Source of the DNA: Bursaphelenchus xylophilus
Taxonomy: Eukaryota; Nematoda; Chromadorea; Rhabditida; Aphelenchoididae
NCBI GenBank assembly: GCA_904066235.2
Contig: CAJFCV020000003.1
Location: 5,208,001-5,272,000 of the forward strand
DNA: 64,000 nucleotides
Direction of reading: 5' to 3'
In this document: positions 1 through 13,367 of the stretch, one piece after another
How the letters are laid out: every line of letters begins with the position of its first letter
Numbering within the stretch: position 1 is the first letter of the stretch
The notes under the pieces: generated by a model
The model's input: the letters and a program-made list of their open reading frames with translations, nothing else
The model's database searches: none
Told to the model about the DNA's origin: nothing
Made by a program: the position numbers and the translations under genes

Positions 1-1620
1 CCCTTTTTTCTTTTTTGTTGTCCAGTGCAGAACAGGCACAGAACGAGGAGCATGCCTTTCTCCTGAGTCTCAAAGCAGAATTGGGCTTCATTTTCTGCTT
101 GGGATTACCAAACACATGGACAGTCGCCCATTCCAGGTTTATGATGACATATGTCGGATGTTCAGGCTGGAGTTTTATTTATCGTTTTTGGCTTTTTTTC
201 CTGGTCTTTTTGAAATGTTTGATGGTCATTAAGTTTCAGGCTAGATGTTTTTTCCAACCAATAATTAATAACTGCAGACACTTTTTCCTGACCGGGTTTA
301 TAAGGATTAGTGGAACCATTTACCGTATCGTAGAGGAGTCATAGCTGATTGTAACTCGTCAGTCTGGTTGTGTTTCCTTTCCTTCCTCATTCCCACTTCT
401 CTGAACGGTCTCGTGCGTTCGTTTTGCAAGGATCTCCAGAGCGTTAATTTGTGCGCGATCCGGTCTGTTGCGATGTTGCGGCTTTCCCCGTTTCATCTAT
501 CTCCGTTCTGCGGAGCAGCAGCGTGATTGTGGATGGGGAATCGATTAGCCTTTAAGGGTTTTTTGCGGGTGAGTTCTCGAGTTCGAAGTCGGGGTTTTCT
601 GGAAGGGGCCCCGTCTCCCCGTCCCCTTTTTTGTATTGTTTTTGTATTATGTCTGAATGTTTTTGGAGGTCAGTGCTGGTCAGCGCGAGGTGTGGGGTGA
701 GAGAGTGGATCGCACCGTGCGGTTTTTTGTCTGTCCATTGCCGCTCAGCTCCCCGCTTCTTGCTCCCCGCGCCGGCCTCCTCGCCCCCTGCCGCTTGGTC
801 TTTTCTCTCGCCTCGTGGTGGACGGACCCGCCAGTCCGTACCGTCTCGCGACAACGTCCTCATCGCGTATAAACAAAAAAAATACGAAGAAACGCATCGC
901 GCGCGCCACGGCTCGTCTCGACTTGCGCCACCCGCGCCTCCCATTTCAGTTCAATGCGCCCTACTGACCCCGAAGATTGCAATTCACACAACCTCCGACG
1001 GGTTGGGTCTCGAGATTTGTTCTGAAATTGTAAGAGGGCGGAGGAGGGTGATGGCATGGTAGTGGACGGTAATTCAGATCTATTCGGACCGGCTAAGGCC
1101 ATTTTGGGTTGATCCGAGGGTTTGGTTTTATAAAAGTGTACCTTGTTTTGTTTATACTATCAGTCGTATCGCCATTTGTTCTTTGGTTGCCTAAACATTC
1201 CGAGATTTGAATGCCTGAGGCGTGAGAGCCTACAACTTTTTTGTGAATCGCTTTCGTATCGTTGCTCCTCCGTCAGTCATCACTGCGTTGTCTCCGTTTC
1301 TTTTCTTTACAATAGCGAGGAATTATCGATCTCTGAGTCTCGAGTGTTTCTTAACCAGTTTTTGTTATTACCTGGAGACAATCCAAGTTATTCGTTGTTT
1401 TATATCGATCGATTCATCCCTCTTAAACAAGTTTTTTGTCGTTGTAAAAGGGGGGGGGGGATGGGATCAGCGCAGTTCGAATCGTGATTTTTTGGATGGA
1501 AAAATCCTTAAGCGGAGGGGGAAATGAGGAGTCGGAGTTTCCTTCTCTAACGTATTCTTCGTCGAATCTCCGTTTATTTCGTTCGCTTTCGTTGTTAATA
1601 TCTGATGACTGCTTGATTTC
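1..1620. promoter_or_regulatory. Upstream region/5' leader of the Nemo-like kinase gene
   Basis: No coding exon can be supported here. The first bases form a pyrimidine tract ending in an acceptor-like cag near 26. Positions about 560-1060 are clearly GC-richer than their surroundings, with many CG dinucleotides, followed by T-rich sequence. A run of about 11 G lies near 1449-1460. The region ends in a polypyrimidine tract and acceptor (tgatttcag, AG at 1620-1621) seven bases before the kinase ATG, which fits a trans-splice site or the end of a 5'UTR intron. Open frames occur on both strands in the GC-rich part but overlap each other and resemble no family I know. Confidence 0.5.
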
Positions 1621-1627
1621 AGGGGGC

Positions 1628-3586
1628 ATGGCTTTGGTGTCACATCCATCTGGGGCACCCCAAATGTACAAAGACCAAGATAGCATGCCTAACAATAAGC
1701 CCGGAAGCAGTGGAAGTGGGGGTTCCAGTGGGAGTGATGTGGTCTCCTCATTGAGTGGCTCCAGTGGGTCAACGGGCAGCAATATCCATCATCATCAGCC
1801 TCGGGAGTACTCCTGCCCTACTGGATTGGTAAGGCTTGATCCGTAAATAATAATCTTTGTATGCCTTTAGTCTGATCCCAATCATCTGATCAAAGCGATG
1901 GTGCCCAATAACTCTTACATCTCGCCTGTCTCCCCTAAAAGGAGCAATGAAGTTGACCGGCCTATTGGTTATGGTGCTTTTGGTGTTGTGTGGTAAGTTT
2001 TTGTTTGTTTTGTCTGAAATCCTCTTACGTCGCACGTTTACACAATCGATTCCAGGTCCGTAACAGATCCACGTGACAAGAGACGCGTCGCTTTGAAGAA
2101 GATGCCGAATGTTTTCCAGAACCTGGCATCTTGCAAACGTGTGTTCCGCGAGATTCGGATGTTGTCATCGTTCAGTCATGACAACGTTCTTGGGTTACTA
2201 GACATCCTTCAGCCAACACATCCCCACTTCTTTCAGGAGATGTAAGCTTTTTTTCTTTGCGGGTCATCGGTAATATTCGCCCAGTTATTTTTTGCCCCTC
2301 GCTCGCAAAGGGACCCTGATCTCGGCACAAAAGCCGCGTTTTGTATCGCGAGGTGCCATCCACCCGCATCTCATAATTTCGCGCACCGATTTGTGGCCTT
2401 GTTAATACCGGCACCGATTGGAACCGGCCGGTACGCGCCGTAGCCTCTTGTCCCGATTGACCTTGCCTCTGACATACGGCACTCAATAGCGCCTTTTAAA
2501 CTAATTTCCTTTTGTTTTGCAGCTACGTTCTAACGGAATTGATGCAAAGTGATCTCCACAAGATCATCGTTTCCGCCCAGCCACTGACCGTCGACCATAT
2601 CAAGGTTTTTGTCTATCAAATCCTCAGGGGACTCAAGTATTTACACAGTGCCAATATCCTTCATCGTGATATCAAGCCCGGAAACCTCTTGGTGAACAGT
2701 AATTGCATCCTCAAGATCTGTGACTTCGGGTTGGCCCGTATCTGGGACTCGTCCGAGAACATAAACATGACTCATGAAGTTGTAACACAATACTACAGAG
2801 CTCCCGAACTCCTAATGGGAGCCCGGAAATACACAGGGGCCGTTGATATCTGGAGTGTGGGCTGCATCTTCGCCGAACTGGTCAACCGAAGAATTCTTTT
2901 CCAAGCTTCTGGCCCAGTTGAACAACTAAATATGATCATTGATTTATTCGGAACGCCCCTCCTGGAAGATATGCGATTTGCATCTGAAGGAGCTAAGAAT
3001 CACGTGCTTTCTATGCCTCGGCGAAGTCAAGATAACCGACGATTCATCGATAAGTTTTCCAGCTTAGACCCTGAGGCATTACTTCTTCTCCGGAATCTTC
3101 TTCATTTCGACCCGTCTAAACGATACAACGTCTTTCAAGCATTGTCCAGTCCTTACTTGGATGAAGGACGAATGAGATTCCATTCTTGTATGTGCACGTG
3201 TTGCACTCACAAACGGGATCAGCGAATGGTCAGGGATTTGGATCCAGAGGTGAGTCTCAACTTCTGTTTAGAGATAGTCTAATATGTTTTTTAACTTTTT
3301 GGAACGACTGGATGTTTAGTCATTCTTCAGCTGGGATTGGTGATTCTTTTGTTTTTTTCAGCACAAGATGCCATTCTGCTCACAGTGGGAGAAGGATCTG
3401 TCTCGATTCTCGATGTTCGAACTTCGCGAACAATTATTTAAATACGTAACGGAGAGGAAGCCCATGTTCGGGATCCCGTTATGCATCAACACCACTGCTT
3501 TGGCCTACAACGAATTCATGAACTCGAGTGTCGCCCAGCCTTCGGAGCTGCCGCCTCAGCCACAGAACTGGGACTGTGCTGCATAA
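1628..3586 (+). CDS. lit-1: Nemo-like kinase (NLK/LIT-1), MAPK-like Ser/Thr kinase
   Basis: Exons 1628-1828, 1871-1992, 2056-2241, 2523-3249 and 3362-3586 give 486 residues. The N-terminus is Ser/Gly-rich with a short His run, as in nematode NLKs. The kinase domain starts near residue 95 with the glycine loop GYGAFGVVW. It contains HRDIKPGN (about 217), DFGLAR (about 237) and a T-loop reading MTHEVVTQYYRAPE. NLKs carry a single TxE there instead of the TxY of ERKs, which separates this gene from a true MAPK. Family knowledge: NLK phosphorylates TCF/POP-1 with a beta-catenin partner in Wnt/beta-catenin asymmetry signalling. The ATG was chosen because it directly follows a splice acceptor. The 281-base intron 3 is the only long one. 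Confidence 0.95.
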
Positions 3587-4275
3587 TCTAACTTATCCGC
3601 CTCGTTTCTTCTTGCTCAGTCGACATTTATAGATGAATGTTTGTATCCGGGTTTATTTCTTCGTACTTTCTCTGGTCCCCGTGTCTTTCGGACTTAATCA
3701 AGGTATTCAGCTGGCCTCCCCCATCCCCCCGTCCCCCCTGATCCTCGTTCCGCGCCGTCTTTCATCGTTCTAGGTCGCTACACCCTTCTTTGTATAGTCT
3801 TGCTACCACATCCTATATTAACATAACCTGTTGGTAACCCGTTTTTCGGCGAAAAACGTCATCTGGTCTTTCAGCTAGCCGCAGGTGTTGCGGCAACTTA
3901 TTTAATTAATGGAAATACAATACAAATCCGTGCCTATTTTACTTCTCGAGATGAAAACAATGAGTGTATGTGATTATTTGGTATATAAATATTGATTTAT
4001 TTGTTGGGAATTAAACCTTTTCATCAATTTCTCGGGGTATACCTACAGTATATGTAATATAAATAACTAGCTCCTACGATTTATTTTACAGATTTCTCCA
4101 ACAGATTAATGAAAGTAAATGCAAATTTTGAATACGTAAGAATGGTGTTATGTTTGCTCAGAACTTTTAAAAAATCCGTCGCCTTTCCTCGACACCAGTA
4201 ACTCTAAACCGCCGCTTGTTATATCCGACTTTAAAGGTTTACCTTTGGCATAGGAAATGAGAAAGGTACACCGCC
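3587..4275. other. Intergenic: 3' end of the kinase gene and upstream of the nuclear receptor
   Basis: AT-rich noncoding sequence with a pyrimidine-rich stretch at about 3700-3780 in the likely 3'UTR. No open frame or repeat that I can support. Confidence 0.5.
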
Positions 4276-5408
4276 ATGCCCTCGGGGTTTCAAACTTGTC
4301 TGATGTTGGACGACTTTCTCACCGCATTGGTTCCCACGAAATCATTTACCTGGAACGAAACATTCAGTAACTTTGTTTTTGGATTACTTTAATGGGTAGG
4401 TCCAAATAAGGGGTTACTGTAGTTTTCAGGAAGATCGACTCCCGCTTCTGTCGTCTGTCAAATCTGCGGAGACAAGAGTTACGGTAGACATTACGGACTG
4501 TGGACATGTGATGGATGTGCCTGTTTCTTCAAGCGGACGATCAGACGGAAAATTAATTACAGATGTATTTGTGGGTTTATGTCATCAAAAATGACATCGA
4601 ATTATTATTCTGTTTCAGCTGGTGATAATAAGTGTCCCGTTGATAAGACAAGAAGAAATTGGTGTCCAGCATGCAGATTAAAGAAATGTTTTGAAATGCA
4701 AATGAATAAAGATGGTAAGTGAAGCTACAGTAATCCTAAATTAATTTTTAAAGCAGTTCAAAAAGAGAGAGGGCCAAGGACAAAGAAAATGACTCAGAAA
4801 TTATACAAAACGGATAATGAAAGTACAAATCAGAGTAGGTTCTCAAATCGAAGGACCATCTTTAGAGATCGACCTGGTTGTTTATACCATGAAGAGCGTC
4901 CTCAATAATGCGGTGATCGTATTTTTGACTACGGAACAGAAAAAGAATCTTATGGCACGTTTGTGGCCGATCTTTACTTTGGCTATTCTTCCACATACCA
5001 AAAGTAAAATCGAAATAAAAACGGTAGAAGTGAGTAATAAGAACGTCATCGTGATCTCCTTTAAGGTTAACAATCTAATTTCCGACTTTTCACAAAAAGT
5101 GGGCAAAGTTGATGAGGAAGAGACAAGATTGTTATGTTCGTGGTTGCTGTGCAATCTCGGTAAGTGGCTCTTTCCTAAACCACCAATTATTTGAAGGAGG
5201 AGAAATATCAATTATTGACTTTGCGCCCTCATTATTGGATACTTACACGTCTTGGCTTAGAAAACATTGTGATTCGAATTATCCGGATGAAAATGATCGG
5301 GCCGATCGAATAATCGATTATGGGAAGGCCTTACTCGGCTTCAATGGGTACACTTCTTTTATCGCTGAATTCTCCTTCCTACACCATGACAAATCATCGT
5401 TGTTATAA
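4276..5408 (+). CDS. Nuclear hormone receptor, NR2E (tailless/PNR-like) group
   Basis: Exons 4276-4366, 4430-4570, 4619-4714, 4754-4834, 4866-5159 and 5197-5408 give 304 residues. Residues 40 to about 107 form the DNA-binding domain: four Cys in finger 1 (CQIC..CDGC), then [11 protein letters not shown] and CRLKKCF in finger 2. The linker [13 protein letters not shown] is the mark of NR2E receptors. The P-box region reads [10 protein letters not shown], where vertebrate tailless has CDGCSGFFKR. A helical ligand-binding region of about 165 residues follows, short for the family. The intron at 4835-4865 is only 31 bases; it is required to join the two domains in frame. Family role: a transcription factor, often neuronal. 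Which C. elegans paralogue (nhr-67, fax-1, nhr-111 or nhr-239) it matches cannot be told by eye. Confidence 0.85.
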
Positions 5409-5508
5409 ACATTTAAATCACTTACAATTTCTCGCCTCTCCCCTTTTTTTATTACATATTTATTTAGGTTAAATAACTAATTAACAAAGGTACTAATTAA
5501 TCATTTAC

Positions 5509-5949
5509 TTAACACATTCGCAGCTTTTCGCATAATTTGGCTGCAGATTGAAACCTTGGGGCATAATGTGGGCGGTATATTTTGGCGGGATAATTGAAGG
5601 GCGTATTTCGAAGGCCTTCGTTGATATCCAGAAGCGAGGGATTCTGGCCCGTGATCAGTTTGATCCCTTCTTTGTCGGCCAGCGACTTCATTGCTTCAAA
5701 ATAAGAATCCTTGATCTGACTCTCCGAATTCGCAATATTTCCATTTTTGGGTAAAATAACACGGCCAGGAAGAAGGAAAGAGTCCGGGTCGTTCGAGAGT
5801 CGTTCATTAAACATCCCTAAACCAGAACATGAATTCAAATAAAGAGATGATCGTGCAATAAAAAGGAGTTACTTACTTGCTGATTCTAATACAGTAGCCT
5901 TGACTCCAACTCCCAATAAAACGAAGACCCAGAACAGAAGATTCCTCAT
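5509..5949 (-). CDS. Small secreted protein, 126 residues, unknown family
   Basis: Exons run from 5949 down to 5877 and from 5816 down to 5509. The joined reading frame begins MRNLLFWVFVLLGVGVKA, a clear signal peptide with likely cleavage after the alanine. About 108 mature residues follow, with no transmembrane segment and only two Cys, both at the extreme C-terminus (CEKLRMC, last residue). The middle is rich in N, S, P and charged residues, suggesting an extended secreted peptide. The donor (gtaagt) and acceptor (ggtttag) are good and the phase is consistent. I do not recognise the family. Its stop lies about 100 bases from the stop of the convergent nuclear receptor. Confidence 0.7.
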
Positions 5950-7862
5950 CCCAGTTTGATCTTAAAAAATTCTCAATTCATTCTGAATTGCTGATAACTG
6001 TTACAGGCGTCAAAAAACACGACGTCATACTTGTTTATGGATTCGTTAAGGTTTCCTTACAAAAAAATAGAGGCGAGACGTAAATTCCGCTTTTAATTGT
6101 AGGCCTAATCATAAATCCTTCTTGAATTTGGATGGCGGGAAAACTGTCTGTACAAAATAAATAATTTCCAAAAGGAGGACTGTAAATTTTAAGGACGACT
6201 GGAAAAACTGCACCATTATACATATAAGAAAGATCCAGAGATAGAAACGTGCGACACCCCGCAAAAATTAAACCTCCAGGAATCATACACCGGAAGAAAA
6301 AAGTCCTTTGACCTTACTGTTGGATTCGTCATAACGCTGTAGCTGCACAATTCATGGTAAAAAACAATACAGGGCAGGAGTTAAGAGGCTGATAAAGTAT
6401 TCATAAATCCCAAACAAAGAACCCCACCCTCTAAGGCCATTAGACAAGTTCTCCACAGAAAAGGCGGCACAATGAGAACTCCTTAATTTAGAATTTACCA
6501 GGACATTCGTTACAAGTTTAGGGCCAAATCTGATAAGGAGATTTGGTTGGGACAGACAATACTTTTGGGTGATTTTGAATATTACTGTGAATACAAAATA
6601 CGGAGAAGATGACCAAACGTGAATAAACAAGTTTTTAACTCGCCAATTAATCAGAGAAATCGACGTACAAAACAAAGCTGTAATTTGGAAGGTAAATTTA
6701 AAATTATAATTAAAGTGAGCGCGACAGCTTAGACAGGTATACATATTACATATAAACAGGTGGAATGTGACTCAAGTCGTAAACGTTAAAAGACGATTTC
6801 CACAGGAAGAGAAGTCCCACCACCCCCGAGATTGCAAGACCACAAATATGTAACGAGAACACTGCAAGTTGCCGGATCCACTCTCGGCTTCTTAAATTAC
6901 CTTATTTATGTCATCACACAGAAACAAAATACAAACAGAGCCTCGAAGACGCCGGTTATAATATGTAATATTACGCAACCTCAGCAGTCCGCACATAACA
7001 GGAGTAATTTGAACAAATTACAGCGTTGATGTCATCGCAGAAAAAGTCGCCCTCGTCCTCATGATTCGACCCAAGAAAACAATTATTTCCCAGAGAAGAT
7101 ACGAAGCATAGTAATTAACCGAACTTAAAAAAGTTTGGACCCGAAAAGTGATGTAGATGTGGGGATTAGACAAAATGTTACTTTCAAAGAATTTTACTTT
7201 ACCCGGCCACGGCCATTGTTCAGCGACATCCCAAAACTCTCTGACTCAGACCACAGAACTTTCTCAATTTGGGGGCAAACATGAATGACATGATTATCTT
7301 GCTTTCTTTCAACGCCCGTCCTCCCTCCCAAAAACATTTTAAAATTAATTTTTATGGCCCGGCATTTTCGATCAATGGCCGACTCTGTTTTAGCATTGAC
7401 CAGGTCTTGAGTTGAGACCCGCTTTAATAAAAAAATAGGCAGAAAATGAGAACCTAAAACAAGTCATAATGAATACAAATACTTTGTCATACCGTCATGA
7501 ATATTCAACCTCAATTACACGTCCAGGTATTACGTGCATTCTTATCTATTAGTGCAATTCAAGCATGAAAACAGTGTTGAATGATACGATTATTCGTTTT
7601 AATGGACATGCCACGTAATACGTCTACTTGTGGAAAAATACCTGTGAGGATGGGAATCTTCTTTACATACTGCATCTCATATAAGCCCTTTTATAATACA
7701 TAAGTACATTTTTTGAATTCAAAATATATCCCAAATTTTGGCAACAAGAGAAAGGCTGGGCGCAGCTTGCCAAAAAATAAATAATTTTTTATTCGCAATT
7801 GGAGGAAGTTCTAACCCTGCGGGTTGCGATGTATTGGCGCTAGCGTAGATGTAAAAAGTACA
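5950..7862. other. Intergenic, upstream of PIKfyve
   Basis: About 1.9 kb of AT-rich sequence. Minus-strand open frames occur at 6035-6286 and 6352-6744, but they lack a start context, splice partners and any family resemblance. No repeat or RNA gene seen. Confidence 0.45.
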
Positions 7863-10800
7863 ATGAGCGGGACAACTCACGTACCCAGTGATTTGACATT
7901 AACATCATTTCCTTTCGAGGTTAGAGAAGATGAGCAACCAGAAACGGGTTCCAAGTCGTTTATGGGATTTATTTCAAGATTTTTCAACGAAAATCATGCT
8001 CAACCCGAAGAACCCGTGCCCACTCAATTACCCAGCATCTCAGAGACTTCCACAGTTGAGATCAAGGCACCCCAAATTAGTCCTAGTTCAGGTTTGTTAG
8101 CCTTGCATTTATTATGTTGTTCATTATTATCATTTACCGTTATTGTTGTCTAGATGAAGCGTCTTCCCTTCCAAACAGCCGAAAAGTTTCTAAAATAACA
8201 AGGTTGTTAAAAGCCGGATCAGACAAAGATCTGGTTGATTATAATGGGACCGTCTTCAAGAGGTATTGGATGCCTGATGCTGCTGTTCAAGAATGTTATG
8301 AATGCCATGAAAGGTTTACGGCGTTTCGGAGAAAGCATCATTGCCGGTTTTGTGGACAGATTTTTTGCAGCAAATGTTGTTGTCGGCAAGTTTCTGGGGC
8401 GGAATTAGGTATGTTTTGGCACATATTTTATTATACTTTAGGTTACTCTGGTCTCCTTCGGTTGTGCAATTATTGTTTTGAGCGAGTTGCAATGCATTTT
8501 AGCACTTCTGATAGGCAATCACGAGCTCAGACCCCAGTCCAAGGGTCGCCGAGCAGTAAAAGAAAAGTTTCCAACGCTGCCGGGGCTTCAAGCATGGGTC
8601 AATCAACCGAAAATATTCTAAACGGAGATGAAGATCTTCCTGATATTTTAAGTAACGCCGAGAAACCGAATGTTGGTGTTGAGGGTGAGTCTTGTTGTTT
8701 TGCATTACTTATTTGTAGAAGTTCGCTTGCCTGAGTTGGATGCATATTCTTCTTCATATGAACCTCGAGCTGATGAAAACGAGCCCGACTGGGTAAAAAA
8801 TCTTCGGAACAAAGACGACAATCCCACAAGTATTTTTGCACCGACATCTATTCCCATGAATACGACCACGGTTTCTGAAAAAGATCCAGTTTTAACTCCT
8901 TCAACCCACTTTGAAGTCAAAACGAGATGGGATTCTTTTCTGGGCAGTGAGTCTGGCCGCCCGTCCAATGCTCAACTATTCGAAGCCAAAACAAATGCTC
9001 TTCTTGATTATTTATTTGAGTATGAACAGGTATCCATGGCTGTTTGGAAACCATTACTGGTGACTTTGGCTCAAGAAATTGTTAATGCCATTAATGTGGA
9101 CACGAATGCAAGGCCGAAGTTGATTAATATTCTGGACTATGTTCATATCAAAAAATTATGTGTGAATGGGGAAAGATCGATAGAAGTGAGTCTAAAGATG
9201 TTATTCTCGATATTTAATTTGAACTTCTTCCCATATAAATAAAATTTCTAGAAAGTAAATGGTGTTGTGTTCTCGAAGGCCTTGCATCACCGGTCAATGG
9301 CGAGATATGGTGAAAACGCTTCGGTCTTATTACTTGCCGGAAATATCACATACGAAAGGGTGTTGGAGAAGATGTCGTCATTAGAACCCATCTTGCAACA
9401 AGAGAATGAATTTCTGAAAAACCAAGGTAGACTGAATGCATAGACTTAATATTGTCTTTCTTAATAGTTGAGAGAATCTCTGCCCGGAAAGTTAACTTGG
9501 TATTCGTGGAGCACAGTATCTCTACAATAGCCATGGATCTTTTCCTCGAAGCACAGATTGGAGTTTGTACTGACTTGAAACCAGTTGTTTTGGAAAGATT
9601 GTCTAGATGCACAGGCGCCGATATCATTAATTCATTGGACGCCCAATTTCTACAACCAAGGATCGGGTTCTGTCCTCGGTTTTATGAGAGAACTGTCAGG
9701 TTGGCTAATGGAAAGGAGAAGCAGTTGATTGTAAGTTATAACTAAATATCTTTTTATGTACCATACCTAATTTATTGGGTTTCGGGAGGGTTTACATGTA
9801 CTAGCTGCCAAAAGCTGGCAATTTTTTTGTTTCTTGTTTAACTCTGCTCAATGTGGATGGTTTAAACGAAACGAATATCAGCCGCCAGAAGATCTATGGT
9901 TTTCCGCGGCATTTGCAAGCGTGGATTTTTTTTTTGAAAGGATCAAGAGTTTTTTTTTGTGTTTCAAGAATTTTACATTGACAGTTGTACCATTGATAGC
10001 GGCAAGAATTCTCTACAAAATGGTATTTGTTTGGTTTAAAGTCGTCCACGTTGAGCATGGTTTACGCAAGAAAAAAAATCGACAGCTTTTTTGGTAACTA
10101 CTGTACGTTTAGGTTCTTGATGAATGTGATGGCTCCTTGGGTATGTCGGTCGTTATTCGAGCCGAGTCGGAAAGAGAATTAAAGGCGGTAAAGAGGATCC
10201 TCAAGTTGTTATTGCAAATATATTACTCTAACAAATGTGAAATTGCTTTTCTTCAATTGTTTAACTCATCCGGTCCTTTGTCAACATCATCTTGTGATAT
10301 TTGTGCAGAAAATCAGTCGGATGACTCTGATCGAAATGAAGAATCCGAGTTTGGAATTGCTTTGAAAGAATGCCAGCTCACAAATACCCCGCTTATTCGT
10401 ATAGTGGCTCCATATTTGGAAAGGGAAGAGGGCAAGAAATGCTTCTTACTTGATTATATTAAAAAGGTAAGACTTTGTGGGAAGATGCATAATATATTGT
10501 ATTTTTAGCCTGCGTTTCATTTCTACAAGCATGAAGAGTTGATTGAAATGGCCAAAGCCGAGTGCGATGTAGAGCACAAAATTAAGCAATTGGAAACAGA
10601 GATAAAAGAAAATAAAGTGGCCTTGGAAAAGAAGCATGTCCATTCAATATTGAAGAACAAGCATCTCAGATCAACCAATCTCGAACTCTCCGAATATAGA
10701 GTTCGATCGGCTTTTCTGTCTCGGAGATTGGTGGAAGTGAAGAAGGAAATGGACGAGAAGAGGTAGGAAATTGATATAACCTGAGAGGATTTCAGTCTCG

Positions 10801-13367
10801 AACAAAAATGTCTCTTCTCGAAGCAAGCCTTCCAAAAGTTTGAAAAGCCCTCTAGTCGAAATGTGGATGTTCTGAATCCTTACAAACATCAACGAAGAGC
10901 GTTTCTTTATTGTGCCGAAGGGGTGTCTCGACGATGGCAAAATTGTGGATCCTTTTGCTCGGGCCCTTCTGTTCTCGTTTGGAGATTTTACAGTGGAGGT
11001 GAAGACTTGACACTAGGGAACTTCCTAAGAAGGTTCTGCTTTAATGTTGAGTACAAATGCAAGGAATGTGACAAAGGAATGGTGGAACACTTTAGGAAGA
11101 TCATTCATCATAATTCCTGCATCGAAATCACTACACAGAACTTGGGTCAAAAGAATTCACTGGCCGAGTTTTGCGAGTTCGATGAGGTCAACGAATTTGA
11201 CAGCGACATTCTTATTTCGTGGAGACAATGTGCTCAATGCAATGCCCGAACCAAGGTAACTTTCATTATGAAATAACTTTATGTCTGCTCAAGGTATGGC
11301 CCGTTAATGAACTTGTCCAGAACCTCAGCTTTGCCAAATTTGTTGATTATCTTTCGAATGCGGTTCATTGGATATCCGAAACCAACAAGGAATGTCAACA
11401 CTGTACCTTCCATGAACATCGTCATCTCTTTGCTTCTCATAATATGGTGACCATGTTCTCCGTATCAACAGTAAGGCCTCTTCATGTCCTCTTCGCTCCA
11501 ATGTTATGTCAGATCAAGCCAAGATTGGTCCCTTCTAGAAGTTTGATCACTGAATTTAATGAGACCTGCCGTTTGTCTCAAGAGATTTTTAAACACATCC
11601 AGGAGTCCTGCAACGATCAACAATCCACAAATTACCTCAGACAGCTGGAAGAATATTTAAAGTAAGTGAAATTGTTTGACCCAAATTCCTTTCAGTAAAT
11701 TAACTGATGGGTTTGATGAGGACGGATCTATTGGGACTTCTGACGAGATGTATACGGACGATCCAGTCGTTATCAAATCGGAAGGCAACCTTATTTTAAT
11801 AAGACATTTCTTGAATGCTGTAATTGAAGAATGGAACGACCGCCGAAGTCAGCCCACCCAAATTGAGCTTGATCCCATGGCCAAATTGAAGAATCTATGT
11901 GCTAAATTCAATCTTTCATTAACGGTACCTCTTGAGGAAAAGGAAGATCTATCACAATTAGATACGCAAACCTTGGTAAGAAGTCGGGATTCAGAATCCA
12001 AGGAAATGGACGGATTGGCCAAGAACCAACCCAATCAGCTGCCTAATCCCTTTGAAAAGGATTATCATCTTGAATTCCCTATTCATAAGTCGACAACACC
12101 GATCGTTGTGAGGGATTCGAGCGACGGAAAGAGTCCGGATATTGGTTCAGTAAGTCACATAAATGTAATCGAGATTTCCCAATAGATGATTGCGTTTGCT
12201 TTGTCGTCACGGGATTATAACGAGAAGAAGAAGTTTATGGTTTCGAAGGGCACCTTTAATCGACCGCAATCCCGGACTCCATCCGCCAGTTCGTTCTCCA
12301 GTTGGTCTAATCTCAGCAACACTGCTGCTTTTCCACAAATCCCAGCTCAACCCTTAGGTTCACCGAAGTTGGAAACGATTCCAGTACAAGATCCCGCTTC
12401 TACTTCAATCGAAGTGGAGTTTGCAGATTCCAAGGCCCATTATTACGTAAAGGTAAACTGGTTTCGACAGCACTTACTCTTTCAGATTTACTTTGCCGAG
12501 AGTTTCCATTTTCTCCGGGAAAAGATCTTCCCGGCCGGCGAATCAGCATTTTTGAGATCACTTTCAAAGTCCGAAAGTTGGTCCCCTCAAGGCGGCAAAT
12601 CAGGGGCATCTTTCTTCAGAACCAAAGACGAGCGATTTGTATTCAAGCAAATGTCATGGGTAGAGATGGAGTCCTTCAAGAAATGCGCCCCCAAATATTT
12701 TGAATACATCAATAAGGCGTTGAATGAAAAGAAACTGACAGCTCTATGCAAAGTAAGTGATCGCCATTAATTTCCCAATGTTTTAGATATATGGAGTTTT
12801 CAGAGTTGGCTACACTTCCAAGAAAGGAAGCCAGTTGAAGATGGATCTCCTTGTCATGGAGTACTTGTTTTATGAAAAGAAAGTAAAACAAATGTGGGAC
12901 TTAAAAGGATCCCTCCGAAATAGATGTGCTTCTACCAAAACGGACATGCCTGTCCTCTTGGATGAAAACCTGGTGTCAGACTTATGGGGGAATCAACTTT
13001 ACGTTCAACATCACTCAAAAGTCGCCCTCAAACAGGCGATTACGAATGATAGTCACTTTCTAAGCAGCCAAGTAACTTTATTTGCCATTGAATCAATATT
13101 AACTTAATTTAGGGCATCATGGATTATAGTTTACTGGCTGGAATCTGCGAAGACACTAATGAAGTTGTCGTGGGTATTGTTGACTACATGAGAACATATA
13201 CCTTGGACAAAAAAGTAGAAAGCTTTGTAAAAACGGCTTTACCGAACCCCCACCTCCCTACTGTAATAAGTCCTGAGAATTATTGTAAAAGATTCTGTGA
13301 TGCAATCGATTGCTACTTCGCTATGGCTCCAGATCAATGGACCTGTCTGGATTCCACTGTCGCTTAA
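7863..13367 (+). CDS. ppk-3: PIKfyve/Fab1: 1-phosphatidylinositol-3-phosphate 5-kinase
   Basis: Fifteen exons (7863-8091, 8154-8408, 8442-8684, 8719-9185, 9252-9426, 9468-9730, 10113-10466, 10509-10762, 10796-11255, 11294-11661, 11696-12149, 12186-12452, 12486-12752, 12787-13071, 13113-13367) give 1531 residues. Order: FYVE zinc finger (about 114-180, RKHHCRFCG core); chaperonin-like CCT domain (about 310-560); Cys-rich CCR region with CKECDKGMVEH (about 940-1080); C-terminal PIP kinase (about 1260-1531) with the DLKGSLRNR and GIMDYSLL motifs. Known role: converts PI3P to PI(3,5)P2 on endosomes and lysosomes. An ATG 39 bases upstream is in frame and could be the start. Intron 6 (382 bases) is the longest. 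No DEP domain was seen between the FYVE and CCT domains. Confidence 0.95.

Noticed and set aside
552..1102. Overlapping open frames on both strands in the GC-rich stretch
   Set aside because: GC-rich sequence has few stops by chance. The frames have low-complexity translations and no splice partners.
1440..1490. A tRNA B-box-like string (gttcgaatc) near 1475
   Set aside because: No A-box, no cloverleaf pairing and no acceptor stem around it.
6035..6744. Two minus-strand frames of 83 and 130 codons
   Set aside because: No family resemblance, no splice links between them, and compositions typical of AT-rich noncoding sequence.
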